This document shows positions 32,109 through 43,593 of a DNA stretch of 64,000 nt, piece after piece. Under the pieces are notes generated by a model, which searched no databases, was not told the DNA's origin, and worked only from the letters and a program-made list of their open reading frames with translations. The stretch is from Immersiella caudata. Taxonomy: Eukaryota > Ascomycota > Sordariomycetes > Sordariales > Lasiosphaeriaceae. Positions within the stretch are counted from its first letter, which is position 1. Each line of letters starts with the position of its first letter. The DNA is taken from contig JAULSU010000007.1 of assembly GCA_030512335.1 (NCBI GenBank), forward strand, positions 1,736,001 through 1,800,000, written 5' to 3'. The position numbers and the translations under genes were made by a program.

Positions 32109-32656
32109 GCGCTGTCAGGGCGAGGGGCGAGATGTCCGGTGTAAGAATCTTAATCCCATCTGAGTCATGGGACTGGCCTAGATCTCTGTTACTTTCATGT
32201 ATTGAGCGTAGCGATTGTTAAGTTGAATTTATTGACATTACTGCCATCGCACTTGAACTGCCGTACTTCACCTGGCTGCTTCACAAGTAGGTAGCCCCAA
32301 TTGGCTCTCGGCTAACGGGGTACTACCTGTCTGGAGAAGATGTGACGCAGGACTGCAAGAATTGACACGCCCAGTGTCTCAAGTGGAACTCTTGAATCAA
32401 AATTCTCAAAGTTTTGAGGCTCCATTCGCCAATCTCAGATCCCTGACATCATGAAGGCTGGGCGAATGGGCCCAATTGGATTGTGCTAGTGGTGGCGAAG
32501 ATCAACAATGAAGTTGCGGGACTACAACCCGGATTTATATCCGGCAAACCCATCAACCCAGGACCTCAAAATAGCGCTTTAATCCAATTTCCCACTGCTT
32601 TGACCTCTCAAACTATCAACTGTCAGTTGTCGAGTTTGTCCGCCCAATTTACGAAG
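32109..32656. other. Intergenic region
   Basis: It lies between the LtrA stop and the small conserved gene. The reading frame of the small gene is open upstream to 32483, but no ATG gives a better start than 32657. No separate gene is seen. Confidence 0.5.
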
Positions 32657-33001
32657 ATGCCAGCCCAGCCCGATACCGCCCAACTCAACAACCTTGCACA
32701 GCAAGCCGCACGCAATCTCGACAGCTACGAGTCAAAGATGGGTAATAACCCCGACGCAAAGACGTCAAAGCCCAATGGGACGGTGGAGCAGGGTCAGCGA
32801 GCCGAGAACGCAAACTTGAGAAAGGAGGAGAGCGATACAGGGGTTATACCAAGTCAGGTGGAAGGGGGTAAGGAACGTGTGTTCAAAGGGGCGGATTATG
32901 AGTTGGCCGGAAGCGTGCCGGATCAGAGTGCGGATATGGGGAATGTTGAGGTCGCGAGTGCGGTAGGGAGGCGTATGAGAATGCAAGGGGAGAATGTGTA
33001 G
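32657..33001 (+). CDS. Small conserved hydrophilic protein
   Basis: An intronless gene of 114 residues starting MPAQPDTAQLNNLAQQAARN. The product is highly polar, rich in Asn, Glu, Gln and Lys, with no signal peptide or membrane helix. It has an amphipathic N-terminal helix (LNNLAQQAARNLDSYESKMG) and a C-terminal piece ending RRMRMQGENV. The composition is like stress- or desiccation-associated hydrophilic fungal proteins, but I do not recognise a named family. The start at 32657 has a good context (GAAGATGCC). The coding look, with GC-rich codons and a clean stop, supports a real gene. Confidence 0.6.
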   Translation: MPAQPDTAQLNNLAQQAARNLDSYESKMGNNPDAKTSKPNGTVEQGQRAENANLRKEESDTGVIPSQVEGGKERVFKGADYELAGSVPDQSADMGNVEVASAVGRRMRMQGENV

Positions 33002-33831
33002 GCGAGTTGATAGAATATGTATCATGTGCATCTCGTATTTCGTCGTCCTTGGTTGGGGCTGAGTTCAACTTCACCTTGCTTGGCAAATTGCAAACTGGAG
33101 GGTTGCGTTCCAGTTCTGCGACACCGAGGAACGGTCTCACCTGCAGCCTGGGTAGCAGCGGTCCACTTGCGCATGTTAGCCTTTTCGGACCTTGAATCAA
33201 GCACTCGTGCCAAAACATAAAACGAACAAGAAACTGCATGTATCCAGTCTTGGGCAATGAACCCTGACAGCCTGATAAAAAAAAATAAAAAAAGTTTGAG
33301 AGCGTCTATTTACACCATAGAATGCGTCTATTTGCACGAGACTCCTACGCATAACCCCCAGCTACTCACTCACCAGCACCAAGCACCATGGCCTCCTCTT
33401 AAAGCCCAGACGCCTTTTAAACTAACTCAGACATCTTGTTTTAATTCATACAAGGCCTTAGGGTCTCGTGGTAATGGTGGCCGCCAGCTTTGTCAAGGGC
33501 GGGGGTTATGTGTGCGAATGTGTGAGCGTGGTGCAAATAGACATTTTCTTTCTAAATGGAACAGAGACAAGTACGACTTAATTACAGGAGACCGATCGAG
33601 CTTGTATGGAACCAAAGATGGCGAGAAGGCAAAAAAAAAAAAAAAAAAGAAAACAATCGGGATTCTCGGCCGGGGAAAACAAACAGAACATCCCATAATT
33701 GTGGAAAGAGGTTGTGTGGGAGGAAAGTGCGACAGATTCTCTGGCCCAGTCTGGAATTTTGCCAGCCGCCAGCATTCCCACCAGAAAATGACCTGAAGAA
33801 TTTGGAACCCTCACACCAACCAACCACCAAC
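33002..33831. other. Intergenic region with poly-A tract
   Basis: Contains an A18 run (33631-33648) and AT-rich stretches. No gene is seen. It is upstream of the wax-synthase-like pseudogene. Confidence 0.55.
33631..33648. repeat. Poly-A tract (A18)
   Basis: An uninterrupted run of 18 adenines. No upstream retrotransposed gene is recognisable, so a processed-copy origin is not supported. Confidence 0.8.
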
Positions 33832-35035
33832 ATGGCCACTAGCCGCCACCTTTTAACTCCGCCGAATAAAGCCTCCAACGCACACAACATGCTGCCAACA
33901 CCGAACGCTTTCTGGTTCTTCTTCTTCCTAGGATTAGCGTACCTATTTTTCGCGCTTGCAATACAGATTCCAGTCGGGCGCTTGTCTCGCCACCCTTGCA
34001 ACATGGCCATGCCTGCTCTGCGGTCTCGCCAGCCTCAGAATAGCGAGCAACTGCCGATTCATCTACTACGAGATGTGGGTCTTGGACTCTATCTCTTTGA
34101 TACTACACTCCTTCGGTCTCTTGTTCATTGAGGATCGCTTCCTCAAGCTCGATGGTCTGACACTCGCGGCGCGTCCCCGGCTCATCACGAGAGAGTGGGT
34201 CAAACGCGCGACGCCAATACCTCGACGTCAACAGCTCTAAGCCGGCGCAGCAACCCAGCGAGCGTATTCGTTTCGCCGCAGTGAAGCTCCTGCAGATTAT
34301 CGGACTGCATATTATTGGGGATATTGAGCAATTCATCGCATCCTATCTTCGCGAGCAAGTGACTCACCACCAACCTTTTGCCTTCCAGGCCGATACCTGC
34401 CATCCTCTTATGAGGGCCTATGAATCAATGAAATGGATTGCTCAGGGCCAGTGGGCAGCCGCTGCTTTACACGCCTTCGCTGCTGTCATGTTTGTCTCAG
34501 TTTTACAATGGTAATCATCTCGAGAGCCCCCTCATGTCCAGCAACACTACTGACCACCTACACTTCAGGGATCGTCCAGAAGAGTGACCACCGCTGTTTG
34601 GCAATATTTCTGATGCTTACACACTCAGACGCTTCTGGGGTCTCTACTGGCACGGAATGAACCGCGCAATCTTCGAAATGTATACGCCCCCGACGGTTCT
34701 GCAAGCGATCTTCCCCAAGCCTGGCGAGCACCAAAAGAAGAATTGCAGCTCTCCTCGGACCGCTGCAGGCCTCTATTACGGCTTAAGAATCTGGTCATTT
34801 GCGGGAGAGCGAATCCGGAGGAGGAGATGGCATTCTACTTGTCGAACTTTGCGCTGTGTTTCGTGAAGACAGCCATTTCCAAATCGACCAGATCTGTTCA
34901 GGGTGGGAATCAAATACCAGTGTCTCGAGATATCGGTGTTTGGAGGAAGATGTCGAGGTGCGTTTGGGTTTGCAGCGCTTTCTTCGCCCTTGTGCCCACT
35001 TCACGATGTCTGATGTCGTGAGAGGTGGCGAGTAA
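33832..35035 (+). pseudogene. Wax-synthase-like (MBOAT) pseudogene
   Basis: Pieces of one gene of the fungal wax-synthase-like membrane acyltransferase family appear in order but in different frames. These are the N-terminus with a membrane helix (from ATG 33832), then SNCRFIYYEMWVLDS, then IRFAAVKLLQIIGLHIIGDI, a GT-AG intron (34511-34568), then DRPEE-stop-PPLFGNISDAYTL and RRFWGLYWHG, and finally MAFYLSNFALCFVKTA. The family motif DRPEEWPPLFG has its Trp codon TGG changed to TGA at 34585-34587. Frame changes near 33980, 34200 and 34800 add further breaks. Intact relatives are eight-helix acyltransferases, some in terpenoid or mycotoxin acetylation. Four lesions make sequencing error an unlikely full explanation. 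Confidence 0.65.
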
Positions 35036-35808
35036 CTGCGAGAAGGAAAGGGACGGATTACAGTTGGCAAAGAGCGATTGCGAGTCAGACTTGCAGGCAG
35101 GGGTATGATCGATGAGCTAGGACGGAGCGAGGTGGTTTGAGGATTACCTCAGGCGCCCAGAGGCTGGTGGGGAATTTTTTATTTTTTTCACGCGCGGTCG
35201 CTCTGTTCCCCCGCTTTTGTCGAGCAGGAGGCCAAGAATACTTGTGTACGACCGCTTTGAGCGGTTGTTGAACGATAGGTCGTCTTCACTTTCCACCAGC
35301 ACGCACTTTTGGTGCAGTGGTGCCCAAAAGGATGCCGCTAAAGCATGCCGCCAAACGAAAGGGGAGAAACGGCCAACCGCAGGCGAGACTTTCCGGCTCA
35401 TGCAGCCCATCACACCTAACTGGCTCACTCGGCCGACCCCACCGAAGCTACTGCCTCAGCTTCTGCATGTCTTGACATGGGACATGAGATCGGTGCGACA
35501 TAAAACGCTAACTGAGGTGCAGAAAAGAGGGGAAGTTTTGAATGGAATGCGCAGCTGAATCCCGACCTTTGGAAGGTTGTATAATCGTCGCAGAACTCGC
35601 TTGGTTCAATCACAGATGCCTAACAGGGAGGACTCCAACGAACTGGCGTGGTCGGGACAGAAAAGGTAACACCTGTGTCATTCTCTTTTGAGTGCCTTTT
35701 ACAGTACAATCATTATTATGCTGCAACTATTAGGAACAGAGGTTGACCACTTTCCAGCATCCAGAGTCGCGATCTCTATCTGCAACGCACCCCTTCGGCC
35801 TGCTAATT
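35036..35808. other. Intergenic region upstream of tyrosinase
   Basis: No gene is seen. The tyrosinase frame is open upstream to about 35743 but without an ATG. Confidence 0.55.
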
Positions 35809-38743
35809 ATGGCCGTCAACATCGAAGCCCTAAAGGCTGCGCAGGCCAGAGGCCAGACCACTGGCCTGGTTCCAGCGCCAGGGACCCCTCTGCCGCTTCG
35901 ACTTGAGATCGACGACTTCATCCAGGACACCGAGCTGGCAAACCTGTATTTCCTCGCCCTGACATCCTACATGAGCGAGGAAGCAGCAAAGTCCCCATTC
36001 TCCTACTTTGAGATCTCCGGAATCCATGGACAGCCAAACAGGTCTTGGAATAGACAGCCTCCGTCCAGCGACTGGGTTCCAAACACGCCAAATGGTGATG
36101 CCCGCAGATATACCTACTGCGCTCACAGTTCCCTTGTCTTCCCAACCTGGCATCGAGCCTATCTCGCGCAGTTCGAGCAAGGCCTCTACGTCCATGCAGC
36201 GGCTCTGGCTCCCGCTCTCCGAGCCGAGAAAGTCCTGGAGCGATTCCGCATCCCCTACTTTGACCCCCTTTTGCCTCGCCAGATTGCCGGCCGGCAGTAC
36301 ACCTACGGCATTCCCATCATCCTGACCCTGCCAAAGATCAACGTCAAGAGAACCGCCGATGGGCCGTGGGTTCCGATAGATAACCCGTTGTACAGCTACA
36401 AGTTCAGCAATGCGGATCGGGCGCAGATGAGCTTCCGCAGCTTCGGCAACCTCAGGAATCCGTCGCAGTTCACCATGCGTGCCTACGACTTTCAGAGGGA
36501 CCAGCCCAACCACGAGGTGCTGATGAGGGCGTTTGACAATCTCTACAATCCCAATGTCAACTTGTCCACTCAGGGCTTCGATAATTTGTACCGTGTCATG
36601 ACGGATGAGAGGCAGACCTGGACGACCATGTCCAACAGCGGGAGAAGCGAGGATCTAGGCATGAACTCGCTTGAGGGTTTCCACGACAATCTTCATGTTC
36701 AGATTTCGTGGGGCATGCCTTTCCGGGCTGACGGTCGTTCGCCTAGGGGGCACATGAGCAATCCGGACTTTGCTGCGTAATGGCTCCCTCTTACCTCTTT
36801 GCCTATTGTTTGCTGACGGACTCTCAGGTTCGACCCATCTTTCTGGCTCCATCACTGGTAACCCCCCCCCCACATCAAGAACCTATTTTATCTTTCTGAC
36901 ACTGATGCAGCAACGTCGACCGCTTGACGGCCATCTGGCAAGGACTCAGGTCTGAAGCGCCCGAGTCGGTTAGGTGGTGGTCTGCCAACGCGCGGCCACG
37001 CAACGACCGTAACGATACCCAGCCCGCTTCCTTCTGGGCCCGAGGCCCCGAGAGCGATCTCGTACCATTTGTCCGGACCCAAGCCGGTGGAAGGGACGTC
37101 TACTGGAAGAGTAACGACCTCCGAGACCATCGATCCCTCGGCCATGACTACCCCGAGACGGCAGCGGCCCGCCGCCAAACTCGAGAGCCGTATGTCCAGG
37201 CGCTGCGTCGGTGGGCGAACACCGAGCTGGGATGGCTCGGACGTGTCACTACTGGAGGCGATCCGGCGGCTATCGCGAGACTTAACGACTCGTTGACACG
37301 AAGCATCCCGTTCTTCCCGAAGGAGATCCTGATCGATGGCGACAGGAGCAAGCCGCTGAGAAGCACCCAGGCCGTCATCGGATCAAAGTTTGTTGCAAGC
37401 CCAACGCCGGCTCCTGGTCCAACTCCCAGGGGCTTCTCCGCCGCACCAGTGGAAGCCCAGTTTTCGAACCTGTCCGTGTCACCGACTGCAGTACCTGCTG
37501 TTGATGCCGCAACGGACAAACAGAGTACTGTGGAACCTCAAGCAGCTACCCAGCCAGCATCCCAACCGATTCCCCAAGCTGCTCCCAAAGCTGCCGTTAC
37601 GGCTCCCGCGCCAGCTCCCGCGCCAGCTACACGCTCCGCACCACAGCAGTTTGAAGCGCCTCCCACTGCTCCTGCTCCCACGAAGCCAAAGCACACCCGT
37701 GGTCTCTCAGGCATAACCTCAAAGCTAGCCGCCAAGGTCGCCTCCGTCACAGGTAGCAAACCTGAAGCTGCACCCACTGCTTCCTCTTCTTCATCCCCCG
37801 CTCCCGTCACGACCACCGCCAGCCCTCCCCCCAAAGAACGCACCGGCGGCATCACCTCCTTCGCCTCCAAGCTAGGCACCAAAGTCGTCTCTGTTGCCTC
37901 CCAGAAAGTGAAGGAAGCCGCTGCCGCCAAGCCCCAAGGCAAGACGGCCGAGTTCTCAGCTCTCGCGACCAAGGTCCACAAGGTCGTTCACGACGCCGTT
38001 GAAGACTTCCACGGTGACGTCCACGCTGCGGTCAAGGAAGCCCACGAGAATCTGCACGAACGTGTCTTGGACCGAGCCATTCCGTTTGCCGATCTGAGCT
38101 TTCAGACACGGTTTGGGCATCTAAAGGATCTCCTTTCAGACGAGAAGATCATCCAGTGGAACGTCACCTACACGGTGGACAAATTCTGTCTCGATGGTTC
38201 GTTTGTGATCAATTTCTTCCTGGGAGACTTTGCGTCGAACGCTGGGGAGTGGGTTCTGGACGGCCACTTAGCCGGCCAGAGCGCGGTGTTTGCGAGTGAC
38301 AGGGAGCGCATCGATGGCGAAGGTGGATGTGAGAATTGTCAACAGCAGGAGCAGGATGGTATGGTGTATGGAGACACGGTAGGTTTGACGGAGGCATTGC
38401 TGGTGTATTACGGCAACCAGGAGGAGGCCCATGGAAGGAGGGTCGCGAACCTGAAGCCTGAGGTGGTGGTGCCGTTCTTGACGAGGAACCTTCATTGGAG
38501 GATTGAAAGTGCAAGTCAAGGTCTTCCGTGAATGTACGAGGTTGATGCTAACTGAGGTCGATCTAGGCCCGCACCGGCGATGTCGCGAGAGAGTCGATCC
38601 CGTCGCTCAAGATTGGAGTTTTCTCGGAGGTGCTTCGCTTGCCAGACAAGGTGACGGATCTTCCGCGCTATGAGGGCCGGACATTGCATTATGAGGTCAC
38701 CGCAGGGCGGCCGAACGGTCTGAATCCTGGCCAAACATTTTAA
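35809..38743 (+). CDS. Tyrosinase with long inserted linker
   Basis: Four exons: 35809-36776, 36828-36857 (a 30-bp microexon), 36911-38510 and 38567-38743; 924 residues. It is a type 3 copper enzyme that oxidises monophenols and o-diphenols for melanin. CuA ligands lie in SGIHGQP, YCAHSS (with the Cys next to the His, for the thioether bond) and FPTWHRAYL. CuB ligands lie in GFHDNLHVQ and FWLHHCNVDRL, the last formed across the microexon. No signal peptide is present, as in other fungal tyrosinases. A low-complexity Ala/Pro/Ser linker (about 490-720) ends in a His-rich helical stretch before the C-terminal lid-like domain. The last intron has a GC donor (GCAAGT), the only choice that keeps the frame. 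Confidence 0.93.
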
Positions 38744-38970
38744 AACGGTGAGATGAAAGCAGAAGAGAACCATGTGTGAGGAATTGCGAGGGATGTTCAG
38801 TTAGAAGTTGCTTGAAGTTGAATCTGAGACTCAGTCCTGCGTCTTGATTGGACGACCGTCCCTGCTGTGGAATCAGGTGCGTGCCAAGCCGGCCCCCCCT
38901 CGTCCAACTTCTGCCTTCTTGTCATCTTTCAACCACCAAACCAAAATTCAGGTAGGAAGCAAACACCGAC

Positions 38971-40062
38971 ATGCACACCAAAACAGCATCAAAAACAGAC
39001 GCGCCGTCCGCCCGCACCCGGTCGAAATGGGCCGCAGAACTCCAGCGCCGGCAGCAAATCCTCGACAGCGTAGCCAGCAAGCCCTTTGGCACGCTCAGCG
39101 CCCTCCCCGCCGAAATCCTCCTGAGCATCATCAACGCCCAACAGCTCGACATTCCTACCCTCGTCAACATCCGCCTCGTAAACACCCACTGCAAATCCCT
39201 CGCCGACTCCATCCCGGATTACAACTTTCTCTCAACTACCCACCCCGTCGTGATCCGCGCACTCTCCGCCGCAAAGGCAATAACTCCCACGTGCGCCGAC
39301 GTCACCGCCCAACTGCGCGCCCAGCGCTGCGTCTTCTGCAACGACACGGCCCCCCCTGAAGACCCAAATTCAACCACAAATCGCGGAAACCGCAAATTCT
39401 GGTCCTACTTCTACCTCCCCACCGCCGAGCTCATCTGTCTCGTCTGCTACAGACAAGGAACCACGCCGTTCCCGCTCGCTAGTGGGAGTGAGGCTCATCC
39501 ACCTGATATCGGGCGGAGTTTGGTTCCGTGGTCTGTTGCGAACCTGCGCAAGCGCTTGATCGATCCCAAGCGTGAGAAACAGGTGGACTTGGACGAGTAT
39601 TTGGATCAGATTCCGCGGGTTTCAGCGCTGCCGTTTATTCACCATGCGACGAGGAAGCCGGTTGTGTCGCCGTTGCAGACGAAGGGGTTGGAGTTTTGTG
39701 ATGCGAGGGCGGTGAAGAGGCTGTTTAACTTGACTAGACCGTGGGTTTGGAAAACTGTGACAAACTTTATGAGTGTTGGCTTACGAAGATACAGGGTGTG
39801 GCAGTGGTTTCCGGAGGAGGGGACTCCTGAGTATACGGAGGTGATTGAACAGAACAGGGCGGCGCTGGAGTGTGTCCAAGTGCATGAGGGCGCGCCGCTG
39901 TTTATTGAGGCGCCGCATCCGCTGAGGCACTCATCGGGGAAGAAGTACGTGAGGAGGAACGCAATAAAGGTTCATCATGGGCGAAGAGACTTTTTGAAGG
40001 AGAAGGGTTCGAGTTGGATGGATGGCGTGGCGTTGGTGAATACTGGCGCTGGTGACCTGTGA
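38971..40062 (+). CDS. F-box protein
   Basis: A single-exon gene of 363 residues. The F-box lies at about 38-85 (GTLSALPAEILLSIINAQQL, then TLVNIRLVNTHCKSLADSI), the fungal pattern in which LPAEIL opens the Skp1-binding helices. The rest has a Cys-containing segment (RCVFCND and LICLVCYRQG, four cysteines that could bind zinc) and no recognised repeats. F-box proteins are substrate adaptors of SCF ubiquitin ligases; the substrate is unknown. The 5' half has strongly C-ending codons and the 3' half G-ending codons, but the frame is continuous. It lies 227 bp downstream of the tyrosinase on the same strand. Confidence 0.85.
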   Translation: MHTKTASKTDAPSARTRSKWAAELQRRQQILDSVASKPFGTLSALPAEILLSIINAQQLDIPTLVNIRLVNTHCKSLADSIPDYNFLSTTHPVVIRALSAAKAITPTCADVTAQLRAQRCVFCNDTAPPEDPNSTTNRGNRKFWSYFYLPTAELICLVCYRQGTTPFPLASGSEAHPPDIGRSLVPWSVANLRKRLIDPKREKQVDLDEYLDQIPRVSALPFIHHATRKPVVSPLQTKGLEFCDARAVKRLFNLTRPWVWKTVTNFMSVGLRRYRVWQWFPEEGTPEYTEVIEQNRAALECVQVHEGAPLFIEAPHPLRHSSGKKYVRRNAIKVHHGRRDFLKEKGSSWMDGVALVNTGAGDL

Positions 40063-41493
40063 TACCTTTTGATGTTGTATTGATGCGCGAAGTTGAGAAT
40101 AGGATTGTCTATCAAAGACGTTTGGGAGACAGCAAAGAGTTTCCGTTTCACGATACTCACCAGCCCTACCAATACCCATCAGAAGCGAGCCAAGCCTGGG
40201 ACAAGCTCTTAAAGCGCCCAGCGATGCTCTCGGGGGGCAATGACATCTTGGCCTGTCACTGCCTCAACCAAGCCGTCCCCGTCCCCACTCGCATCGGATT
40301 CCAAGCCTCAATGCCGGCGCGAGTCCCCGGGTAAAAGTGGGACAGAACGGCCGGGATTGCCTTGTTTGTGGGGATGTCTCTCTCTGTGGTCGTGTTGCCC
40401 GACCAAAACCGCAAACTCACAACCGGACTGGACAAGCTCAAGCCCCGAGATGCTGGTGCCCGCGGATGAGAGTACGAGTACGGAGTACAGAGTGCACCTT
40501 TCGGGGACCGCAAGGGGACTCGACGTGACGGCGACCCAGCTGTTGTCCAAGCCAAACAAGGTTTGCGGGCGGGCGGGCGGTACTGTAGGGCTGGGCTGTG
40601 GCCGTCTATCGAAACGGACCAACAAGGTGAGAGAAATAATTTGCTGAACTCAACTGTGATTGACAAACAGATAATGTCAACTCGCCTGAGCGCAGTTTCT
40701 TTTGTCAGGGGAATGCGCTGCCTGCTTGGTGGGGAGATAGCGCATTTCCAGGGCCCATCGTAAGGATTCAGTGAGGTGGATAACGCTCCTGCCGTGGCAC
40801 GCTGAGATATCCACCCGTGGCATAGAGGTGGAGTATCGCAAGTGGAGCGCCGTTCCGCAAACGAGGTCGCAAAGTTTCTCGTATAAACTCCGGCGCCTCC
40901 TAAAAACACTATTGCAAGAGTTAGGCGATTATTCCAGCGCTCTGCTAGACATAGTTTGAGCAATGCGCTAGCTCTTCAGCGCATCCTCACTACCAAGGCA
41001 AGCCGTTCTGCTACCGGTTTGCTCGCTGAAAGGCCCTCGACTCCGTTAGTGCAAACAGCGTGGCGCTGGCTGAACGGAAACGGCGCTAAACTACATTCAC
41101 CGTCTCCCACGCTGGCTGGCATTTTGGCGAATGTGCCTATTGGTCCGTCAACCCGAAACGGCAAAGCTCTAGATGGAAATAGGAGGCGGTGTCCACTGGG
41201 CCTGAGAATTCGAGACAGGGAGAGACAGGGCCTTCCCCCCCAATCCCGCCCCCAGGCGCAAACCGGCCAGGGGTTCGAAAAGGAGATGAGGGAAAATTCA
41301 TGCATGGGGCGAGAGCCCAAACCCGAAGCAGCGTTTCTGGCGTTCACACGTCGCGCGTTCGTGCAATTGATTTCTTGAACCTCGTCCCGATATTTTTTTT
41401 TTGGGTGTCGCTCATTACCTCTACTTTCCTTACCTTACTCGAAGGTGCGCATTCGAGTGACATCGGGTGACATCGGCGAGTGAGAGCAGAGCG
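40063..41493. other. Gene-free stretch
   Basis: About 1.4 kb with only overlapping short frames on both strands. I see no domain, splice structure or clear repeat. It should include the promoter of the following gene. Confidence 0.5.
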
Positions 41494-43002
41494 ATGCAAT
41501 CGCGGCCGAATTCCCTTCTCGCCATGGCGTCTCGGCTCTCGAACCTGCCGATGCGGCAGGTAAGCGTTGTCGCCCTAGCCTTGGTATTCCTCTTCGGCGT
41601 CTACACACTCCTCGGCGGCGACACCGCCTCGTACAACCTCTACGGCCCAGGCAACACCGGCGGCGGCAGCGCGGGCGATAACATCCCGGGCGCCATCACC
41701 CACACCGACCACAGCAAGCCCTGGTCGCCGCCAGGCCGCCCTCCACCGGCAACCCCGGCAGTAAAAGAGACGGGCAGGGTCGTCGGCTTGGTATTCTTCG
41801 GACGTCGCGAGCACGTCAAGATCCTGGACTGCTATCTCCAGGTGCGCACGATCGTATGGAGGATCCCTAGAACGCTCTCCAGCTCACACTTCACAGAGAA
41901 ACCTCAAGGTCAACGGCGGCCTCCTCGACGAGATCATCTTCTCCGTTAATACCGGCAACAAGGATGACCTGGCGTACCTCGACAACGAGCTCCTCCCGAA
42001 CCGACCTCAATACCGCAAGTATGCCCTCGAGAAGCACAAGGGCTGGCTCGGCCAGTGGGGATGCGTCACCGAGCGCGATACTATCTACATCAAGATCGAC
42101 GACGACGTGGTATGTTCTTGTCTTCTGCAACTCCCTTGCTTGCTCGTTAAAAACATTCTCTAACTCGTTGTCCTCAGATCTTCGTCGAAGACAACACTGT
42201 CGCCACCATGGTCGAGACCCTCCGCGAAAAGCCCGACCTCTTCGCCGTCTCGGCCAACATCATCAACAACCCCGCCCTCTCGTGGGTGCACTGGCACCTC
42301 GGCGTCTTCGAGCCCTACTGGCCGGAAATGACAGCCCCCGCCACGCCGCTTAACGTATCCTGGCGCGCCTCCGAGCTGCCCTCCTACAAGGGTCCGCGAG
42401 ACGGCCCCGAGGGGTTCAACCCCGACGGCTCGACCCCCGCCCCGTTCAAAGGCCACCGCTGGCTCCCCGTGCGCGAGAAGCCCGCCGTCCCGGCACCGAC
42501 AGAAGAAAACAAGAAGGGCTTCCCCGACCCGCCGTACCCCGTCACGAAAGTCACCTACGACGCCTTTGGTCCGTCGCTGCGAAACTGGGGCGCGGGTGCG
42601 CAGCTGCACTACAGCTTCCTGCAACACGTCGAGCGCGGCGAGACATGGAAGTACAAGTTCAAAATATGGGACTACCAATACGACCGCGTGAGCATCAACT
42701 TCTTCGGCATCCGCGGAGGCGACATCATGGACGTGTATCCCTTCCCCAAGGGCGACGACGAGGGGTACCTGACGGTCGATCGGCCCCGCGAGCTGCGACG
42801 GCATGTGGTGGTAGCGGGCGAGGGCCTCGCGGTGCACTTTGCCTTTGGCCCGCAGTACAAGGCGCACGACAAGAAGGGACTGGCGGACACGGATCTCTTC
42901 AGCCGGTACCAGGCGTATGCGGACGAGATGGTATGTCCGTTCCCGAAGCGCAACGACAACAGCAGCAGTGCGGAGCGACAGATGGATGCGGACGCTCATT
43001 AG
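41494..43002 (+). CDS. Membrane-anchored glycosyltransferase-like protein
   Basis: Three exons: 41494-41841, 41897-42109 and 42178-43002 (introns 55 and 68 bp, phase 0), 461 residues. A type II signal anchor at about 22-42 (VSVVALALVFLFGVYTLLGG) follows a short basic N-terminus, fitting a Golgi enzyme. After a Pro-rich stem comes VVGLVFFGRREHVKILDCYL and then a DxD-type motif in YIKIDDDVIFVEDN (the second intron falls right after the DDD, and splicing rejoins DDDV to IFVED). This is the usual metal and nucleotide-sugar binding motif of GT-A glycosyltransferases. I recognise it as a conserved fungal family often called hypothetical; donor and acceptor are unknown. The tail ends in a polar, Ser/Asp-rich segment. 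Confidence 0.82.
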
Positions 43003-43510
43003 ATGTACTAATTCATGACGAAATGTACGATAAACTCTTTTATTTTTATTTTTTTCCTTCATTTTGTTTGGAGCTTTTCACTGGACGGGCGGCGCAGGAT
43101 ACTCGTGTTTGTTCCGTACATATGTATCTAGATCATGTTAGTACGTCGGTATTGGCAGTCAATAGCGGATTTTCCTTGCCTTGCATCAATTTAACTCTAA
43201 ACCAACTTCTGGAACCTTTGCAACGGTGTCGACCAATTTTTTGCCATGCTTTTTTAAACCTTGCTGCCATGTCTGTCTCGGCGGCGTTCCATGGCGCTTG
43301 CTCACGTGGAGTCCCAGTGGCGCCCAGCAGCGCAGGTCCTCCCCCGCATTCCCACTGCAGATCCCATGATGGGGAGGGGTGGTGAGGCGAATGGTCACCT
43401 GAAGCCCCCGTCAGCCGACTTGGCGGAACCTGCATGTTTCAGCGGCCTTCTTGGAGGGCCGAACGAACCTCCAACTCAGGTCGGGGCTCTTTTTTCTTTG
43501 TCACGCGTCA
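43003..43510. other. Intergenic region upstream of GH127 gene
   Basis: It holds the 3' end region of the glycosyltransferase-like gene and the GH127 promoter. No gene is seen. Confidence 0.55.
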
Positions 43511-43516
43511 TATAAA
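43511..43516 (+). promoter_or_regulatory. TATA box of GH127 gene
   Basis: A perfect TATAAA 78 bp before the ATG at 43594. The distance suits a fungal core promoter. Confidence 0.5.
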
Positions 43517-43593
43517 CACCCCGCAAATTCCTGAACGCTGGGCCGTTGCATCTTTTCCATGTCCATGTCCTCACATCGCCAATTCCAATAACC

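Noticed and set aside
33631..33648. Poly-A tract as the tail of a processed retrocopy
   Set aside because: No coding remnant or target duplication is seen next to it.
42160..43062. 300-codon minus-strand frame opposite the glycosyltransferase-like gene
   Set aside because: It is the antisense of a three-exon gene with a membrane anchor, DDD motif and matching intron phases.
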